Below are positions 11,851 through 20,804 of a stretch of DNA of 64,000 nt, piece after piece. The notes under the pieces are model-generated. The model saw nothing but the letters and a program-made list of their open reading frames with translations. It did not search any database and had not been told where the DNA came from. Within the stretch, counting starts at the first letter, position 1; each line of letters starts with the position of its first letter. The position numbers and the translations under genes were made by a program. Source of the DNA: Agrobacterium tumefaciens (GTDB taxonomy: Bacteria > Pseudomonadota > Alphaproteobacteria > Rhizobiales > Rhizobiaceae); assembly GCA_025560025.1 (NCBI GenBank), contig CP048486.1, forward strand, positions 1,361,001 to 1,425,000, given 5' to 3'.

Positions 11851-12636
11851 ATGGAGGATCAACCGAAAACCGTGCTCGTCACGGGTTCCACCAGCGGCAT
11901 CGGGCTCGCCATCGCCAAACGTTTCGCCGAGGCGGGGTATCTGGTTGCGGTGCATGGCATAGAGACGGCCGAGGAGGCGACGCAGGCGCTGGAGGCGGTC
12001 GCGAAGGTGGCGCGGCACAGGCCGGTCTATTTTGCCGCCAACCTCGCCAATTATGATGAAAGCGCCCATCTGCCGGAAACCGTCATCGCCGAATTCGGTC
12101 ATATTGACGTCCTCGTCAATAATGCCGGCATCCAGAAAGTCGCGCCGATCGACGAGTTCGATTTTGCCGATTTCTCCCACATTGTCGCTATCTCGCTCGA
12201 CAGTGCCTTTCATACGATCCGTGCGGCTTTGCCGGGCATGAAGGAAAGGGGTTGGGGCCGCATCGTCAACATCGCTTCCGCGCACGGCCTGCGTGCTTCG
12301 CCCTTCAAGGGACCCTATGTGGCGACCAAACATGCAGTGGTGGGCCTGACGAAAAGCGTGGCGCTGGAAGTGGCCGAACTCGGCATCACCTGCAACGCCA
12401 TCTGCCCCGGTTATGTCTGGACGCCGCTTGTCGCCGCCCAGGTTGCCGATCAGGCGCGTGTGCATGGCATGAGCGAGGAGGATGTGGTGAAAAAGGTGAT
12501 GCTTGCGCCGCAGCCGACCAGGCGGTTTGTGCAACCGGAAGAAGTGGCGGAAATGGCGCTTTATCTCTCCGGCGATATGGCGCGCTCCATCACCGGCACC
12601 ACCATCTCCATCGATGGCGGCTGGACCGCGAAATAA
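11851..12636 (+). CDS. bdhA: 3-hydroxybutyrate dehydrogenase (short-chain dehydrogenase/reductase)
   Basis: 261 residues with a classical SDR layout: cofactor motif TGSTSGIGLAIA, NNAG at about residue 90, catalytic Ser/Tyr/Lys in IASAHGL...YVATKHA, and a terminal VSIDGGWTA-like tail. The sequence VNIASAHGLRASPFKGPYVATKHAVVG is characteristic of bacterial D-3-hydroxybutyrate dehydrogenases. It makes acetoacetate, which the preceding ligase activates. The gene starts 4 bp after the ligase stop and ends the operon; no obvious hairpin terminator follows. Confidence 0.9.
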   Translation: MEDQPKTVLVTGSTSGIGLAIAKRFAEAGYLVAVHGIETAEEATQALEAVAKVARHRPVYFAANLANYDESAHLPETVIAEFGHIDVLVNNAGIQKVAPIDEFDFADFSHIVAISLDSAFHTIRAALPGMKERGWGRIVNIASAHGLRASPFKGPYVATKHAVVGLTKSVALEVAELGITCNAICPGYVWTPLVAAQVADQARVHGMSEEDVVKKVMLAPQPTRRFVQPEEVAEMALYLSGDMARSITGTTISIDGGWTAK

Positions 12637-12754
12637 TTCTCGTGCACGCGCTTGAAGCGAACCGTCTCATCGGCTTCCGGCATTGTTGAGCGGTTTCAAT
12701 CCTGTATAGTTTTCGTGGACGGCGGAGTCAGCGCCGTGTTCACGGAAAAGCGTC

Positions 12755-13798
12755 ATGATGAACACAGGGTCTTTTGAAGCGCCGCTGGCGCGCTCGCGCT
12801 TCGACACGCGCCAGGTGCCGAAACGCGACGCCATGGGGCTTTGGCGGGATTCGATCAACGTGCTGTTCGATGCCCGGCTGCGTCGCCCGCAGGATGACGG
12901 TTTCTTCGCCAGCGTCGATGCGGCTTTCATCGGCAATGTCGCGCTCGGTCGCACCCAGTCCTCGGCGCAGGATTTCGACCGTTCGCGCCACAAGCTTGCC
13001 CGCGACGGCATGGACGGTTTTCTCCTGCAATTCTACGCCAGCGGACAAAGCATGTCGCGGCGTGGATCGGGCGAGACCGCGGGCCCCGGCGACCTCTATC
13101 TCATCGATATGGCGCAACCGTTGGCCACTGCGACGACAGACCATGACCATCTCAGCCTCGTCGTGCCGCGCCGGCTGCTGGAAGGCAGGCTTGTCGGTTC
13201 CGGCAATCATCATGAACGTGTGCTGCCGGCCGGTCTGCCGCTGGTATCGCTGCTGCGCGAAACGATGACGAGCATCTATCGTCATTTCGACGTGATGAAC
13301 GCCAGTGAAGGCGCAGCCACGGTCTCGCCGCTTCTGGACCTTGCCGCAGCCGCCATCAACAATCATGTCGGGCACGACAATGCGCAGGGCGTGCAGCGGG
13401 CGCTCCGGGCATCCATCAGGCGCTATATCGACAATCACCTTCTCGATCCGGCCCTGTCGGTGGAAAGGGTCATGGGCGAATTCGGCGTATCACGGCGCAC
13501 CGTCTATCGGCTTTTCGAGCCGCTGGGCGGGTTTTCGGCCTGCATCACCCATCGGCGTCTCGAACGTGCAATGGATTTCCTGCGGGCACCGCAATCGGCA
13601 CATATGACGATTGCCGAGGTGGCGGCGTCTTATGGTTTCACCAATCCGGAAAATTTCAGCCGCGTCTTCAAGAAGACCTTCGGTCTTTCGCCGCGCCAGA
13701 TGCGCCATTTCGCGTCGGAAAGCCGTGACGTCACGTCGGATATTCTGAAGCCTGATAGTGCGGAATGGACACGCTGGATCGTGCAGCTCGGCCGCTGA
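12755..13798 (+). CDS. AraC-family transcriptional regulator
   Basis: 347 residues; the first two codons are both ATG, so either may start. The N-terminal ~200 residues resemble AraC_binding_2-type ligand domains (DLYLIDMAQPL, LSLVVPRRLLE). The C-terminal ~100 residues hold two helix-turn-helix motifs, with FGVSRRTVYRLF as the first recognition region and IAEVAASYGFTNPENFSRVFKKTFGLSPRQMR as the signature near residue 300. It lies 118 bp after the catabolic operon on the same strand, so it may regulate that operon or be read with it. The effector is unknown. Confidence 0.88.
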   Translation: MMNTGSFEAPLARSRFDTRQVPKRDAMGLWRDSINVLFDARLRRPQDDGFFASVDAAFIGNVALGRTQSSAQDFDRSRHKLARDGMDGFLLQFYASGQSMSRRGSGETAGPGDLYLIDMAQPLATATTDHDHLSLVVPRRLLEGRLVGSGNHHERVLPAGLPLVSLLRETMTSIYRHFDVMNASEGAATVSPLLDLAAAAINNHVGHDNAQGVQRALRASIRRYIDNHLLDPALSVERVMGEFGVSRRTVYRLFEPLGGFSACITHRRLERAMDFLRAPQSAHMTIAEVAASYGFTNPENFSRVFKKTFGLSPRQMRHFASESRDVTSDILKPDSAEWTRWIVQLGR

Positions 13799-14300
13799 TC
13801 ACGCTTTGCCGAGCTCTATCTGACACTTTATGACGGTTTGTTGGCACAATTCGACCATTCGCTGCGGTTGCGTCGCAACGGGGATGTGCGACTCGTCCAG
13901 ACGTGCCAAACAAGGGGAAGTTATTTTATCGATATATTGCCTGACAATCATGATGTTGAGAATTCCTGCTTTTCTGGACCTTTGGCGTGGATGGCGCCAT
14001 GCGGTTAAAAGATACCTTTCCTTTTCCGGCACCCGCTTTCATGCGGGAACATTGCCCCCGCCGTCGGCGAATTCCGATAACCCGCCAGACGATATCCGGG
14101 AAACGGATGGCGGTGGAACACGCCTGCCGGTCTCCTGGCTCGGCCTCGGGCAAAGCTTCAGCGCGGTGGATGTGGCAGAGGATGAGCGCGCGGAGAGGCC
14201 CCGTTTGCCGGCCGAGTGCGGTTAAAGTCGTTCTCCGGCGATCTGGAACAAAACCCTGACCCAGGGGATTAAATCTGCAGGGTTACAGGGAGTGAAAGAC
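13799..14300 (+). other. 502-bp gap with no convincing gene
   Basis: Open frames exist (one of up to 131 codons ending at 14225, with an ATG ATG pair at 13951), but none has a good ribosome site, recognisable domain or conserved-looking composition. A GGAAC at 14245-14249 is followed after 17 bp by GATT rather than CGTT, so it is not scored as an EcfG promoter. The promoter of the small membrane protein at 14301 must lie here. Confidence 0.4.
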
Positions 14301-14552
14301 ATGGCCAGAGAAAATGCCCACTATCTCGACGGTCGGGATTCCCCGAAAAGCGAGACGGCAACACGGGCACGGCAAGGGTCCCAGGGACGGCCGGTGCTTG
14401 TCATTTTGATTGTCAGTGTACTTCTTGCGCTGGTGGTTTGGGCCGTCGTCGAATATTCGGTTTTCGAGCCTGATGAGAACCGGCCGCAAAATTCCCAGAT
14501 GGAGACCTCACCTGCCCCGCAGGGCTCGACCGGCGCGTCGCAAAACCCATGA
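14301..14552 (+). CDS. Small single-span membrane protein, unknown function
   Basis: 83 residues from ATG 14301; a GTG at 14292 is possible but less well spaced from AGGGAG. The N-terminal ~30 residues are polar, one membrane span follows (VLVILIVSVLLALVVWAVV, about residues 33-51), and the C-terminal ~30 residues are rich in Pro, Ser, Gln and Asn, consistent with a short periplasmic tail. It lies 104 bp before the glucose dehydrogenase gene on the same strand. I do not recognise a family. Confidence 0.6.
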   Translation: MARENAHYLDGRDSPKSETATRARQGSQGRPVLVILIVSVLLALVVWAVVEYSVFEPDENRPQNSQMETSPAPQGSTGASQNP

Positions 14553-14656
14553 CCACCATGCCGTGAAATTTTTCACGACAAATGAATGGTTCTTATGGAA
14601 CCAGATCGCACCCGATTTCATTTCACGCAAAGTGACAGGAATCGGGGGTTTCATTC

Positions 14657-16993
14657 ATGGCAGTCACCGTCACTGCGGTTATTCTCTCGCTGATCGGCCT
14701 TGCGCTGTTCGGCTTCGGCTCTCAGCTGGTCATGCTGGGCGGGAGCTTTTATTATGTCCTTTCCGGGCTGGCCTTCCTGTTGACGGCCATCCTGCTCTTC
14801 AAGCGCAATCGTGCAGCACTGCACGTCTATGCCGTCTTCATCGTCGCGACCCTTGCCTGGGCCGTCTGGGAAGTTGGTTTCGACTGGTGGCAGCTCGGTC
14901 CGCGTGGCGGCATCATCATTCTCATCGGCCTCTGGCTTCTGGTGCCCTGGGTCAGAAAACCACTTGGTTTTGCGAGCCCGACAGGCTTGCGTTACGGCCC
15001 GAATGCATGGCCGCTTGGGCTATCGGTTCTCGCCTCCATAGCAGTGGCCGGATATTCCATGGCGCAGGATCCGCATGACAAGCCGGGTTCCCTGCCACAG
15101 GAGACCGCATCTGCGGCACCCGTCTATGGCGGCAATGTGCCTGACGGTGACTGGCATCAATATGGTCGCACCCCCTATGGCCAGCGTTATTCGCCGCTGA
15201 CCCAGGTCAATGTCGATAACGTCTCGCAGCTCAAGGAAGCCTGGCGTTACCAGACGGGCGACGTGAAGCTGCCCGATGATGTGGGTGAGACGACCTATCA
15301 GGTCACGCCGCTCAAGGTTGGCAACACGCTTTATATCTGCACGCCGCATAATTGGGCGATTGCCATCGATGCCGCCACCGGCAAGGAAAAGTGGAAATAC
15401 GACCCGAATGTCGGCCTCAATCCCGACCGCCAGCACCAGACCTGCCGCGGCGTTTCCTATTATGCCGAGCCCAACGCCGCGCAGGGAACGGCCTGCGCCG
15501 AGCGCGTCTATCTGCCGACCTCCGATGCGCGGCTGATCGCACTCGATGCCGCAACCGGTCAGGTCTGCACGTCCTTTGCAGATCAGGGTGTCCTGCATCT
15601 TGAGCAGGGCATGAAATACAATCCCGCCGGTTATTATTATTCGACCTCGCCGCCGGTCATCGCCGCTGGCAAGATCATCATCGGCGGCGCGGTGAACGAC
15701 AACTATTCCACGCAGGAACAGTCCGGCGTCATCCGTGCTTTCGATGTGAACAGCGGCGCTTTGATCTGGAACTGGGATTCCGGCAATCCGGAAAAGACCG
15801 AGCCGATTGCGGCGGGCGAGACCTATACGACCAACTCGCCGAACAGCTGGTCTGTTCTAAGCTATGACGAAGGTCTCGGCCTCGTCTATGTACCGCTCGG
15901 CAACCAGGTGCCGGATCAGCTCGGCATGGGGCGCAGCGAGAATGTGGAGAAATATTCCTCCTCCATCGTCGCGCTCGATATCAATACCGGCAAGGATCGC
16001 TGGGTGCGGCAGACAGTTCACCACGATCTGTGGGACATGGATGTTCCGGCCCAGCCGGTGCTTCTGGACATCACCAAGGACGGCCAGAGCGTTCCGGCGC
16101 TCGTCGGACCCACCAAGCAGGGCGATATCTACGTTCTCGACCGGCGTACCGGCGAACCGCTTCTGCCGATCACGGAAGAACCGGCGCCGGGCGGTGCCAT
16201 CCCTGAAGACTTCACATCGCCGACGCAGCCGACGACGGCGCTGTCATTCAAGCCGGAGCCGCTGAAGGAAAAGGACATGTGGGGCGTCTCCATGTTCGAT
16301 CAGCTCGCCTGCCGTATCCGCTTCCATCAATTGAACTACAAGGGTCGTTACACGCCGCCGTCGCTGACGGGGTCGATCATCTATCCCGGCAATTTCGGCA
16401 CGTTCAACTGGGGCAGCGTGGCGGTCGATCCTGAACGTCAGGTCATGTTCGGCATGCCGACCTATCTCGCCTTCACCTCGAAGCTGGTTCCGCGCGACCA
16501 GATTCCGCCAAAGGGTCAGGACGAGAAGGGCAGCGAGCAGGGCTTGAACCGCAATGACGGCGCGCCCTATGGCGTCTTTATGGGGCCGTTTCTCGGTCCG
16601 TTGAAAATCCCCTGCCAGGCGCCGCCATGGGGCTATGTCGCAGGTGCTGACCTTCGCACCGGCGATATCGCCTACAAACACAAGAACGGCACGGTCTACG
16701 ACATGACGCCGCTGCCACTGCCCTTCAAGGTGGGTGTGCCGGGCATCGGCGGGCCGATGATCACCAAGGGTGGCGTGGCCTTCCTCGGTGCGGCGGTCGA
16801 CGACTATCTGCGGGCCTACGACCTCACTACCGGCAAGCAGCTCTGGGAAGCGCGTCTGCCGGCCGGTGGCCAGGCAACGCCGATGACCTATGCCCTGGAG
16901 GGCGGCAAGCAATATGTCGTGATGGTTGCCGGGGGGCACGGCTCGGTGGGAACCAAACCGGGCGACTATGTGATTGCCTATACCCTCCCATAG
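14657..16993 (+). CDS. gcd: Membrane-bound PQQ-dependent glucose dehydrogenase (glucose/quinate/shikimate family)
   Basis: 778 residues. The first ~140 hold about five membrane spans that anchor the enzyme and carry the ubiquinone site. The remainder is an eight-bladed quinoprotein propeller in the periplasm, opening DWHQYGRTPYGQRYSPL and containing GNFGTFNWGS near residue 580. It oxidises aldose sugars to lactones (glucose to gluconate) and passes electrons to ubiquinone. Length and layout match Gcd rather than soluble methanol-type dehydrogenases, although quinate/shikimate dehydrogenases are close relatives. No pqq genes are in the window, so holoenzyme depends on PQQ made elsewhere or taken up. 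Confidence 0.9.
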   Translation: MAVTVTAVILSLIGLALFGFGSQLVMLGGSFYYVLSGLAFLLTAILLFKRNRAALHVYAVFIVATLAWAVWEVGFDWWQLGPRGGIIILIGLWLLVPWVRKPLGFASPTGLRYGPNAWPLGLSVLASIAVAGYSMAQDPHDKPGSLPQETASAAPVYGGNVPDGDWHQYGRTPYGQRYSPLTQVNVDNVSQLKEAWRYQTGDVKLPDDVGETTYQVTPLKVGNTLYICTPHNWAIAIDAATGKEKWKYDPNVGLNPDRQHQTCRGVSYYAEPNAAQGTACAERVYLPTSDARLIALDAATGQVCTSFADQGVLHLEQGMKYNPAGYYYSTSPPVIAAGKIIIGGAVNDNYSTQEQSGVIRAFDVNSGALIWNWDSGNPEKTEPIAAGETYTTNSPNSWSVLSYDEGLGLVYVPLGNQVPDQLGMGRSENVEKYSSSIVALDINTGKDRWVRQTVHHDLWDMDVPAQPVLLDITKDGQSVPALVGPTKQGDIYVLDRRTGEPLLPITEEPAPGGAIPEDFTSPTQPTTALSFKPEPLKEKDMWGVSMFDQLACRIRFHQLNYKGRYTPPSLTGSIIYPGNFGTFNWGSVAVDPERQVMFGMPTYLAFTSKLVPRDQIPPKGQDEKGSEQGLNRNDGAPYGVFMGPFLGPLKIPCQAPPWGYVAGADLRTGDIAYKHKNGTVYDMTPLPLPFKVGVPGIGGPMITKGGVAFLGAAVDDYLRAYDLTTGKQLWEARLPAGGQATPMTYALEGGKQYVVMVAGGHGSVGTKPGDYVIAYTLP

Positions 16994-17012
16994 AACGGGT
17001 AGCCCTTAAGCA

Positions 17013-17048
17013 AAAAAAACCGGAATGGATGACCATTCCGGTTTTTTT
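17013..17048. terminator. Bidirectional hairpin terminator between gcd and the DUF892 gene
   Basis: Arms ACCGGAATGG and CCATTCCGGT enclose an ATGA loop, with an A-run on the left and a T-run on the right. It can therefore terminate transcription from both convergent genes. Confidence 0.9.
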
Positions 17049-17068
17049 AATTGTGCGGCTGAAACCTG

Positions 17069-17569
17069 TCATGCCGCTTTCTTCTGGGCCGCCGCATTGA
17101 TCGAAGTCTTGGCAAGCGATGTCAGCGCATCGTCTGTTTTGGTTTCTTCCTTGAGCGTGGCGTCCAGCAGGGAAACGACGTTGGCGTGTCCCAGCTTTTC
17201 CGCCCATGCCTTTAGGGTGCCGTAACGCGCGATCTCATAATGTTCGACCGCCTGGGCCGACGAAATGAGACCGGCATCGAGAGCCGCCGTGCCCTTGAAG
17301 TCATCCATGATCTCCTCGCCCTCGGCGATGATGCCCTGGATAGCTTCGCAGGTCTTGCCCTGCGCCCGCTTGCCGATCATTTCGAACACTTCCTGCAGGC
17401 GTTCGATCTGTCCCTGCGTTTCTTCCTTGTGCTTTTCAAAGGCCTGTTTCAGCTTGGTATCGGTTGCTGCCCGCGCCATCTTCGGCAGGGCTTTGAGAAT
17501 CTGCCTTTCGGCGTAATAGATATCCTTCAACGTGTCGTAAAACAGGTCGTCGAGTTTCTTCTCGGCCAT
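17069..17569 (-). CDS. DUF892/YciE-like ferritin-like stress protein
   Basis: 166 residues starting MAEKKLDDLFYDTLKDIYYAERQ. The start at 17569 is chosen over an upstream ATG at 17584 because an AAGGA site precedes it. It is all-helical, with the acidic and His positions of the DUF892 family (YAERQILKALPKMA, EHYEIARYGTLKAWAEKLG), which folds as a ferritin-like four-helix bundle and often binds metal. The C-terminus is Ala/Lys-rich. An EcfG-type promoter lies about 53 bp upstream. These proteins are common general stress response targets in rhizobia; the biochemical role is not established. Confidence 0.88.
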   Translation of the reverse strand: MAEKKLDDLFYDTLKDIYYAERQILKALPKMARAATDTKLKQAFEKHKEETQGQIERLQEVFEMIGKRAQGKTCEAIQGIIAEGEEIMDDFKGTAALDAGLISSAQAVEHYEIARYGTLKAWAEKLGHANVVSLLDATLKEETKTDDALTSLAKTSINAAAQKKAA

Positions 17570-17621
17570 TGGTCCTTCTCCCATGTGTGAAAGTGCGTGG
17601 CGTGCGCCCGCACGGGAGACA

Positions 17622-17646
17622 AACCCTTCGCAGCTCCCATGGTTCC
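17622..17646 (-). promoter_or_regulatory. EcfG-type promoter for the DUF892 gene
   Basis: On the minus strand GGAAC (17642-17646) is followed after 16 bp by GGTT (17622-17625), one mismatch from the CGTT -10 element of alphaproteobacterial EcfG promoters. Spacing to the start codon is suitable. Confidence 0.6.
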
Positions 17647-17737
17647 GGCTCCGTTGCGCGCAACATTTATATTGCTGCAGGGAACCAACAGGCTTTCCCT
17701 AACTTACTGTGCTGAAATTTCGGGAGGAGACACGACT

Positions 17738-18223
17738 GTGCCCCAAAGCCTTGCAGAAGAATTTTCCATGAATATCTCCATTCCCTTCGAGGTGCTGGTG
17801 GTGCGCGTTTTTGGTGCGGTCATCCTGTGCGGCCTGATCGGTCTGGAGCGCGAATTTCACAAGAATACTGCCGGTCTTCGCACCAATATGCTGATCGGTC
17901 TTGCAGCGGTCACTTTCTGCGTCATCACCATCCATATGATGGAGACGATGGCGGAGGGTCATGAGGCCGCGCGGCTCGATCCCATCCGGCTGGTGGAGGC
18001 CGTGACGGCGGGCATCGCCTTTCTGGCGGCAGGTGTGGTCGTCTATACCAGGGGCGATGTCAAAGGTCTGACGACGGGGGCAAGCATGTGGCTCTCCGCG
18101 GCGATCGGCCTTGCCGCCGGTCTCGGCATGTGGCCGCTGGCCATTGTTGCCGCCGGCATCGGCATCCTCGTCTTGTGGACGCTGCGCCGCATACAGGTGG
18201 TGGCGGGCATCAAGGACGAATGA
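17738..18223 (+). CDS. MgtC/SapB-family inner-membrane protein
   Basis: 161 residues if the GTG at 17738 is used; it is 8 bp after GGGAGGAG. An ATG at 17768 would give 151 residues. The family signature appears in FGAVILCGLIGLERE and in AAVTFCVITIHM, and at least four membrane spans are visible. The family lacks the long C-terminal ACT-like domain of Salmonella MgtC, so this is the short form. Members are linked to growth at low Mg2+ and to acid or stress survival. It converges on the FAD oxidoreductase with 7 bp between stops. Confidence 0.85.
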   Translation: MPQSLAEEFSMNISIPFEVLVVRVFGAVILCGLIGLEREFHKNTAGLRTNMLIGLAAVTFCVITIHMMETMAEGHEAARLDPIRLVEAVTAGIAFLAAGVVVYTRGDVKGLTTGASMWLSAAIGLAAGLGMWPLAIVAAGIGILVLWTLRRIQVVAGIKDE

Positions 18224-18230
18224 ACGGCGA

Positions 18231-19457
18231 TCAATCGAACCGGAAGAGATCGGCGTCGGGATCCTTGCCGCCATTGACGGCGGCAGCGATTATCTCGGCG
18301 GCGATCTGGCTGAAGGTGATGCCGTTACCCCCGAAGCCCATGACGGCGTAGACGTTCCTCATGCCGGGAACCGCGCCGATCAGCGGCAGGCCGGTGGTGG
18401 TGGTACCGAAGGCCGCCGCCCAGCGATATTCCGGCTCTCCGATGTCGATACCAAGGAGACTTTCTATCTTGCGCCGGATTGCGTCCTGTTTGGCAAAGAG
18501 CTTTCCTTCAGAAAGGTACGATGTCGGGTTTTCCTCATCTTCGCCCCCTGCGATCAGGCGTCCGTCACGGTCGGTACGCAGGTAGAGATAGGGATCGGAA
18601 GCCTCCCAGACGATATGGCTTTTCAGCCAGTCCGGCAGATCGATGCCCTTCCTGCTCGCCAGCGCCCAGGTGGAGATGATCTGATGTTTCGGGCTTTCCA
18701 GCGACTTCAGGAATTCGTATCCGGTGCAGAAAACGACATTGCGGGCGGAAAGGATCTTGCCCTGTGCGGTGGCGACGACCACCTCGTCACCGAGGTTTCT
18801 GAGATCGGTGATTTCCAGATGGGACACGATTTCCGCACCGGCGCCCGACGTGTGGCGCAAAAGGCCGGCCGTCAGCTGTGCGGGATTGGCGGAGGCCGAA
18901 ATATCGCTGAGGATAGCCCCAGTCCGATCGATGGCGTAGTCGCTCCTCAATTCGGCGGGGCCAAGGAAGCGCGCCGCAATCCCTGCTTCTTCCCGGGCTG
19001 CCGCTTCAGCCTTCAGCGCGCGCGACCCCATTTCGTCGCCGGCGAGATAAAGCGCCTGCTTGCGCGCCATGCTGCAGGATATGCCGAGCGAGGAAACGAT
19101 TTCCTCAAGACGCAGGACGGCCCGCGCCGAGCGTTGCCACGCCCGATCCGCAGCGTCCCTACCGATCATCTTTCTGAGTTCAGTCAGAGGAGTGTCGATC
19201 TCGTGTTGAATCATCGCGGTGCTGGCGACGCTGCTGCCCATTACCGGGTCACGCCGGTCGACGATCAGCATCGACTGGCCCGGCCTGTGCAACGCATGGG
19301 CCACAAGCGCGCCGCTGATGCCGGCACCCACCACGATCGTGTCATAATGGTTGGCTTCCGGGGTCTTTCCGCTGCGAATGCCGATGCGGGGCGTATCGGC
19401 CCACAGGGGTTTTGATTCCCTGAGGTCCCGTTCCTTCGTCAGTTCCGATGTGTGCAT
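18231..19457 (-). CDS. FAD-dependent oxidoreductase of the D-amino acid oxidase (DAO) fold
   Basis: 408 residues from the ATG at 19457 (AGGA upstream); an upstream in-frame start at 19577 would run into the neighbouring gene. After about 45 leading residues the dinucleotide-binding motif is VVGAGISGALVAHAL. The C-terminal flavin-contacting region reads GLPLIGAVPGMRNVYAVMGFGGNGITFSQIAAE. It is probably an amine or amino acid oxidase/dehydrogenase, with unknown substrate. It lies 19 bp after the TIGR02588 gene, third in an apparent operon led by the TIGR02587 membrane protein with an EcfG promoter. Confidence 0.85.
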   Translation of the reverse strand: MHTSELTKERDLRESKPLWADTPRIGIRSGKTPEANHYDTIVVGAGISGALVAHALHRPGQSMLIVDRRDPVMGSSVASTAMIQHEIDTPLTELRKMIGRDAADRAWQRSARAVLRLEEIVSSLGISCSMARKQALYLAGDEMGSRALKAEAAAREEAGIAARFLGPAELRSDYAIDRTGAILSDISASANPAQLTAGLLRHTSGAGAEIVSHLEITDLRNLGDEVVVATAQGKILSARNVVFCTGYEFLKSLESPKHQIISTWALASRKGIDLPDWLKSHIVWEASDPYLYLRTDRDGRLIAGGEDEENPTSYLSEGKLFAKQDAIRRKIESLLGIDIGEPEYRWAAAFGTTTTGLPLIGAVPGMRNVYAVMGFGGNGITFSQIAAEIIAAAVNGGKDPDADLFRFD

Positions 19458-19476
19458 GAAAGTGTCCTGAAAGGTC

Positions 19477-19887
19477 TCACGGCTCGGTATAGCCGGCGAC
19501 GTTGATGATGAGTGTTCCGTTTTGGGGATTGTTTCGGAAGAAGAGCGTGCCGGTGTCGCGGGATTCCGAGGCGACATAATCGAATGTCACGTCGGCGCTT
19601 TCCAGCGTGGCGGCATTTTGCTGCAGGTCGCCGCGCACATGCACCTGCGCCGCCGTCGTCATCGAGAGGTTGCGAATGTCGAAACTCACCCGGTACTGTC
19701 CCGCCTGTGCCTCGACGTCCGTGACGGCAAACTCGAAACGGGCCTTGTCCGGCTTGTAGCGATAGATGTCATAGCCGATCCAGCCGAGCATCGCGACGAC
19801 AAGAAGCGTACAGACGGCGCCCGTCAGCCACTCCACCCAATGCGGCTTGGGGCTTTCAACATGTTTGCGGCCCTTCGATATGGTCAT
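19477..19887 (-). CDS. TIGR02588-type membrane-anchored protein, unknown function
   Basis: 136 residues. A charged N-terminus is followed by one membrane span (WLTGAVCTLLVVAMLGWIGYDIY, about residues 18-40) and a soluble beta-rich domain of about 90 residues probably in the periplasm. Size and position next to the larger membrane protein fit the TIGR02588 family, which is found in tandem with TIGR02587. The start is 7 bp after the stop of that partner. I assign the family from memory of its composition and pairing. Confidence 0.7.
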   Translation of the reverse strand: MTISKGRKHVESPKPHWVEWLTGAVCTLLVVAMLGWIGYDIYRYKPDKARFEFAVTDVEAQAGQYRVSFDIRNLSMTTAAQVHVRGDLQQNAATLESADVTFDYVASESRDTGTLFFRNNPQNGTLIINVAGYTEP

Positions 19888-19894
19888 TTTTTCC

Positions 19895-20752
19895 TCACAG
19901 GATCAGCCGGGCAGAGGCTGCGCCGATCGAAGCGGGAACACCGAGAATGACGGCGGCATTCATGATCTGCGACAGCGAGGTATGGTCGAGACGTTCGAAG
20001 GTCCAGAGCGTGTAGATACTGATGGCAATGGCGATGACATAACCGGGCAGGGTGAAGCGCAGGAAGGACTGCCACCATTCCTGCCCCTCGTGCACTTGGT
20101 GCGACCCCTTGAAATGAAGCGCATAAACGAAGCCGTGCATGATCGCGATCGAGACCAGGCAAAGCGCCAGAATGTGATAGGGAGTTACTTTGTAGGCAAT
20201 CAGGATCATTTCTTCCGTCGGGGCGACATTGAGGCTGAGAAAAAGCGCGCCGACCATCATCATGAAGAGTTCGTGCAGATAACCCGTCTCGCCGGAATAT
20301 TCGCCATCGTCCTCATCCTCGGTGTCGGAATGTTCGCCGAGCTGGCTGCGGCCAAGCAGCGCCCCGATGCTGGCGGGCACGGATTGCAGGGCGATTTTGG
20401 CGATGAGATTTGAGGTGGTGAGCTGATCGTTCAAAATGCCGAACAGCAAAAGTACGGCGGCGCTGACGGCAATGCCCAGCCCATAGGCCGTTATCGCGTC
20501 GCGTAGCGCCTGTGTCCGGGAATGAATATTTTCAAAGCCGATGCGGCGGGCGAGCAGGAAAAGCAGCGGCAGGTTGAGGATGCAAAGCAGCAGAAGCCGC
20601 CAGGAATTGATGTAAAGGCCTAGAAACCACATTTCCATGGTCATCAGCATGGGCAGGGCAAACAGCAGTGCGCCTGCCGTTCCACGTGCCAGACCGATCA
20701 GAAATTGCCTGACTTCATCACTATCCGCATCTTTTCGTGTGATTGCCGCCAT
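19895..20752 (-). CDS. TIGR02587-type integral membrane protein, unknown function
   Basis: 285 residues with about seven to eight membrane spans and few charged residues outside an N-terminal stretch and an acidic patch near residue 140 (HSDTEDEDDGEYSGETG). The gene sits immediately downstream of an exact EcfG-type promoter; a GGGGGA ribosome site follows after a short leader. It leads the operon TIGR02587 - TIGR02588 - FAD oxidoreductase. No transport or enzymatic motif is recognisable. Confidence 0.75.
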   Translation of the reverse strand: MAAITRKDADSDEVRQFLIGLARGTAGALLFALPMLMTMEMWFLGLYINSWRLLLLCILNLPLLFLLARRIGFENIHSRTQALRDAITAYGLGIAVSAAVLLLFGILNDQLTTSNLIAKIALQSVPASIGALLGRSQLGEHSDTEDEDDGEYSGETGYLHELFMMMVGALFLSLNVAPTEEMILIAYKVTPYHILALCLVSIAIMHGFVYALHFKGSHQVHEGQEWWQSFLRFTLPGYVIAIAISIYTLWTFERLDHTSLSQIMNAAVILGVPASIGAASARLIL

Positions 20753-20774
20753 TCGTCCCCCTGCATGAAGAGAT

Positions 20775-20799
20775 AACGCAGTGGCGTTTTTCCGGTTCC
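20775..20799 (-). promoter_or_regulatory. EcfG-type promoter for the TIGR02587 operon
   Basis: Minus strand: GGAAC (20795-20799), 16 bp spacer, CGTT (20775-20778), an exact match to the EcfG consensus, about 22 bp ahead of the start codon at 20752. Confidence 0.8.
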
Positions 20800-20804
20800 G
20801 TTGG

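Noticed and set aside
13830..14259. Possible small genes in the gap after the AraC gene
   Set aside because: Two overlapping frames without ribosome sites, domains or protein-like composition; reported only as an uninterpreted region.
14245..14270. GGAAC element upstream of the small membrane protein
   Set aside because: The -10 position reads GGAT or GATT rather than CGTT at either spacing, so it does not meet the EcfG pattern used for the others.
17681..17706. GGAAC ahead of the MgtC-like gene
   Set aside because: At 16 or 17 bp spacing the -10 would be ACTT or CTTA; not EcfG-like.
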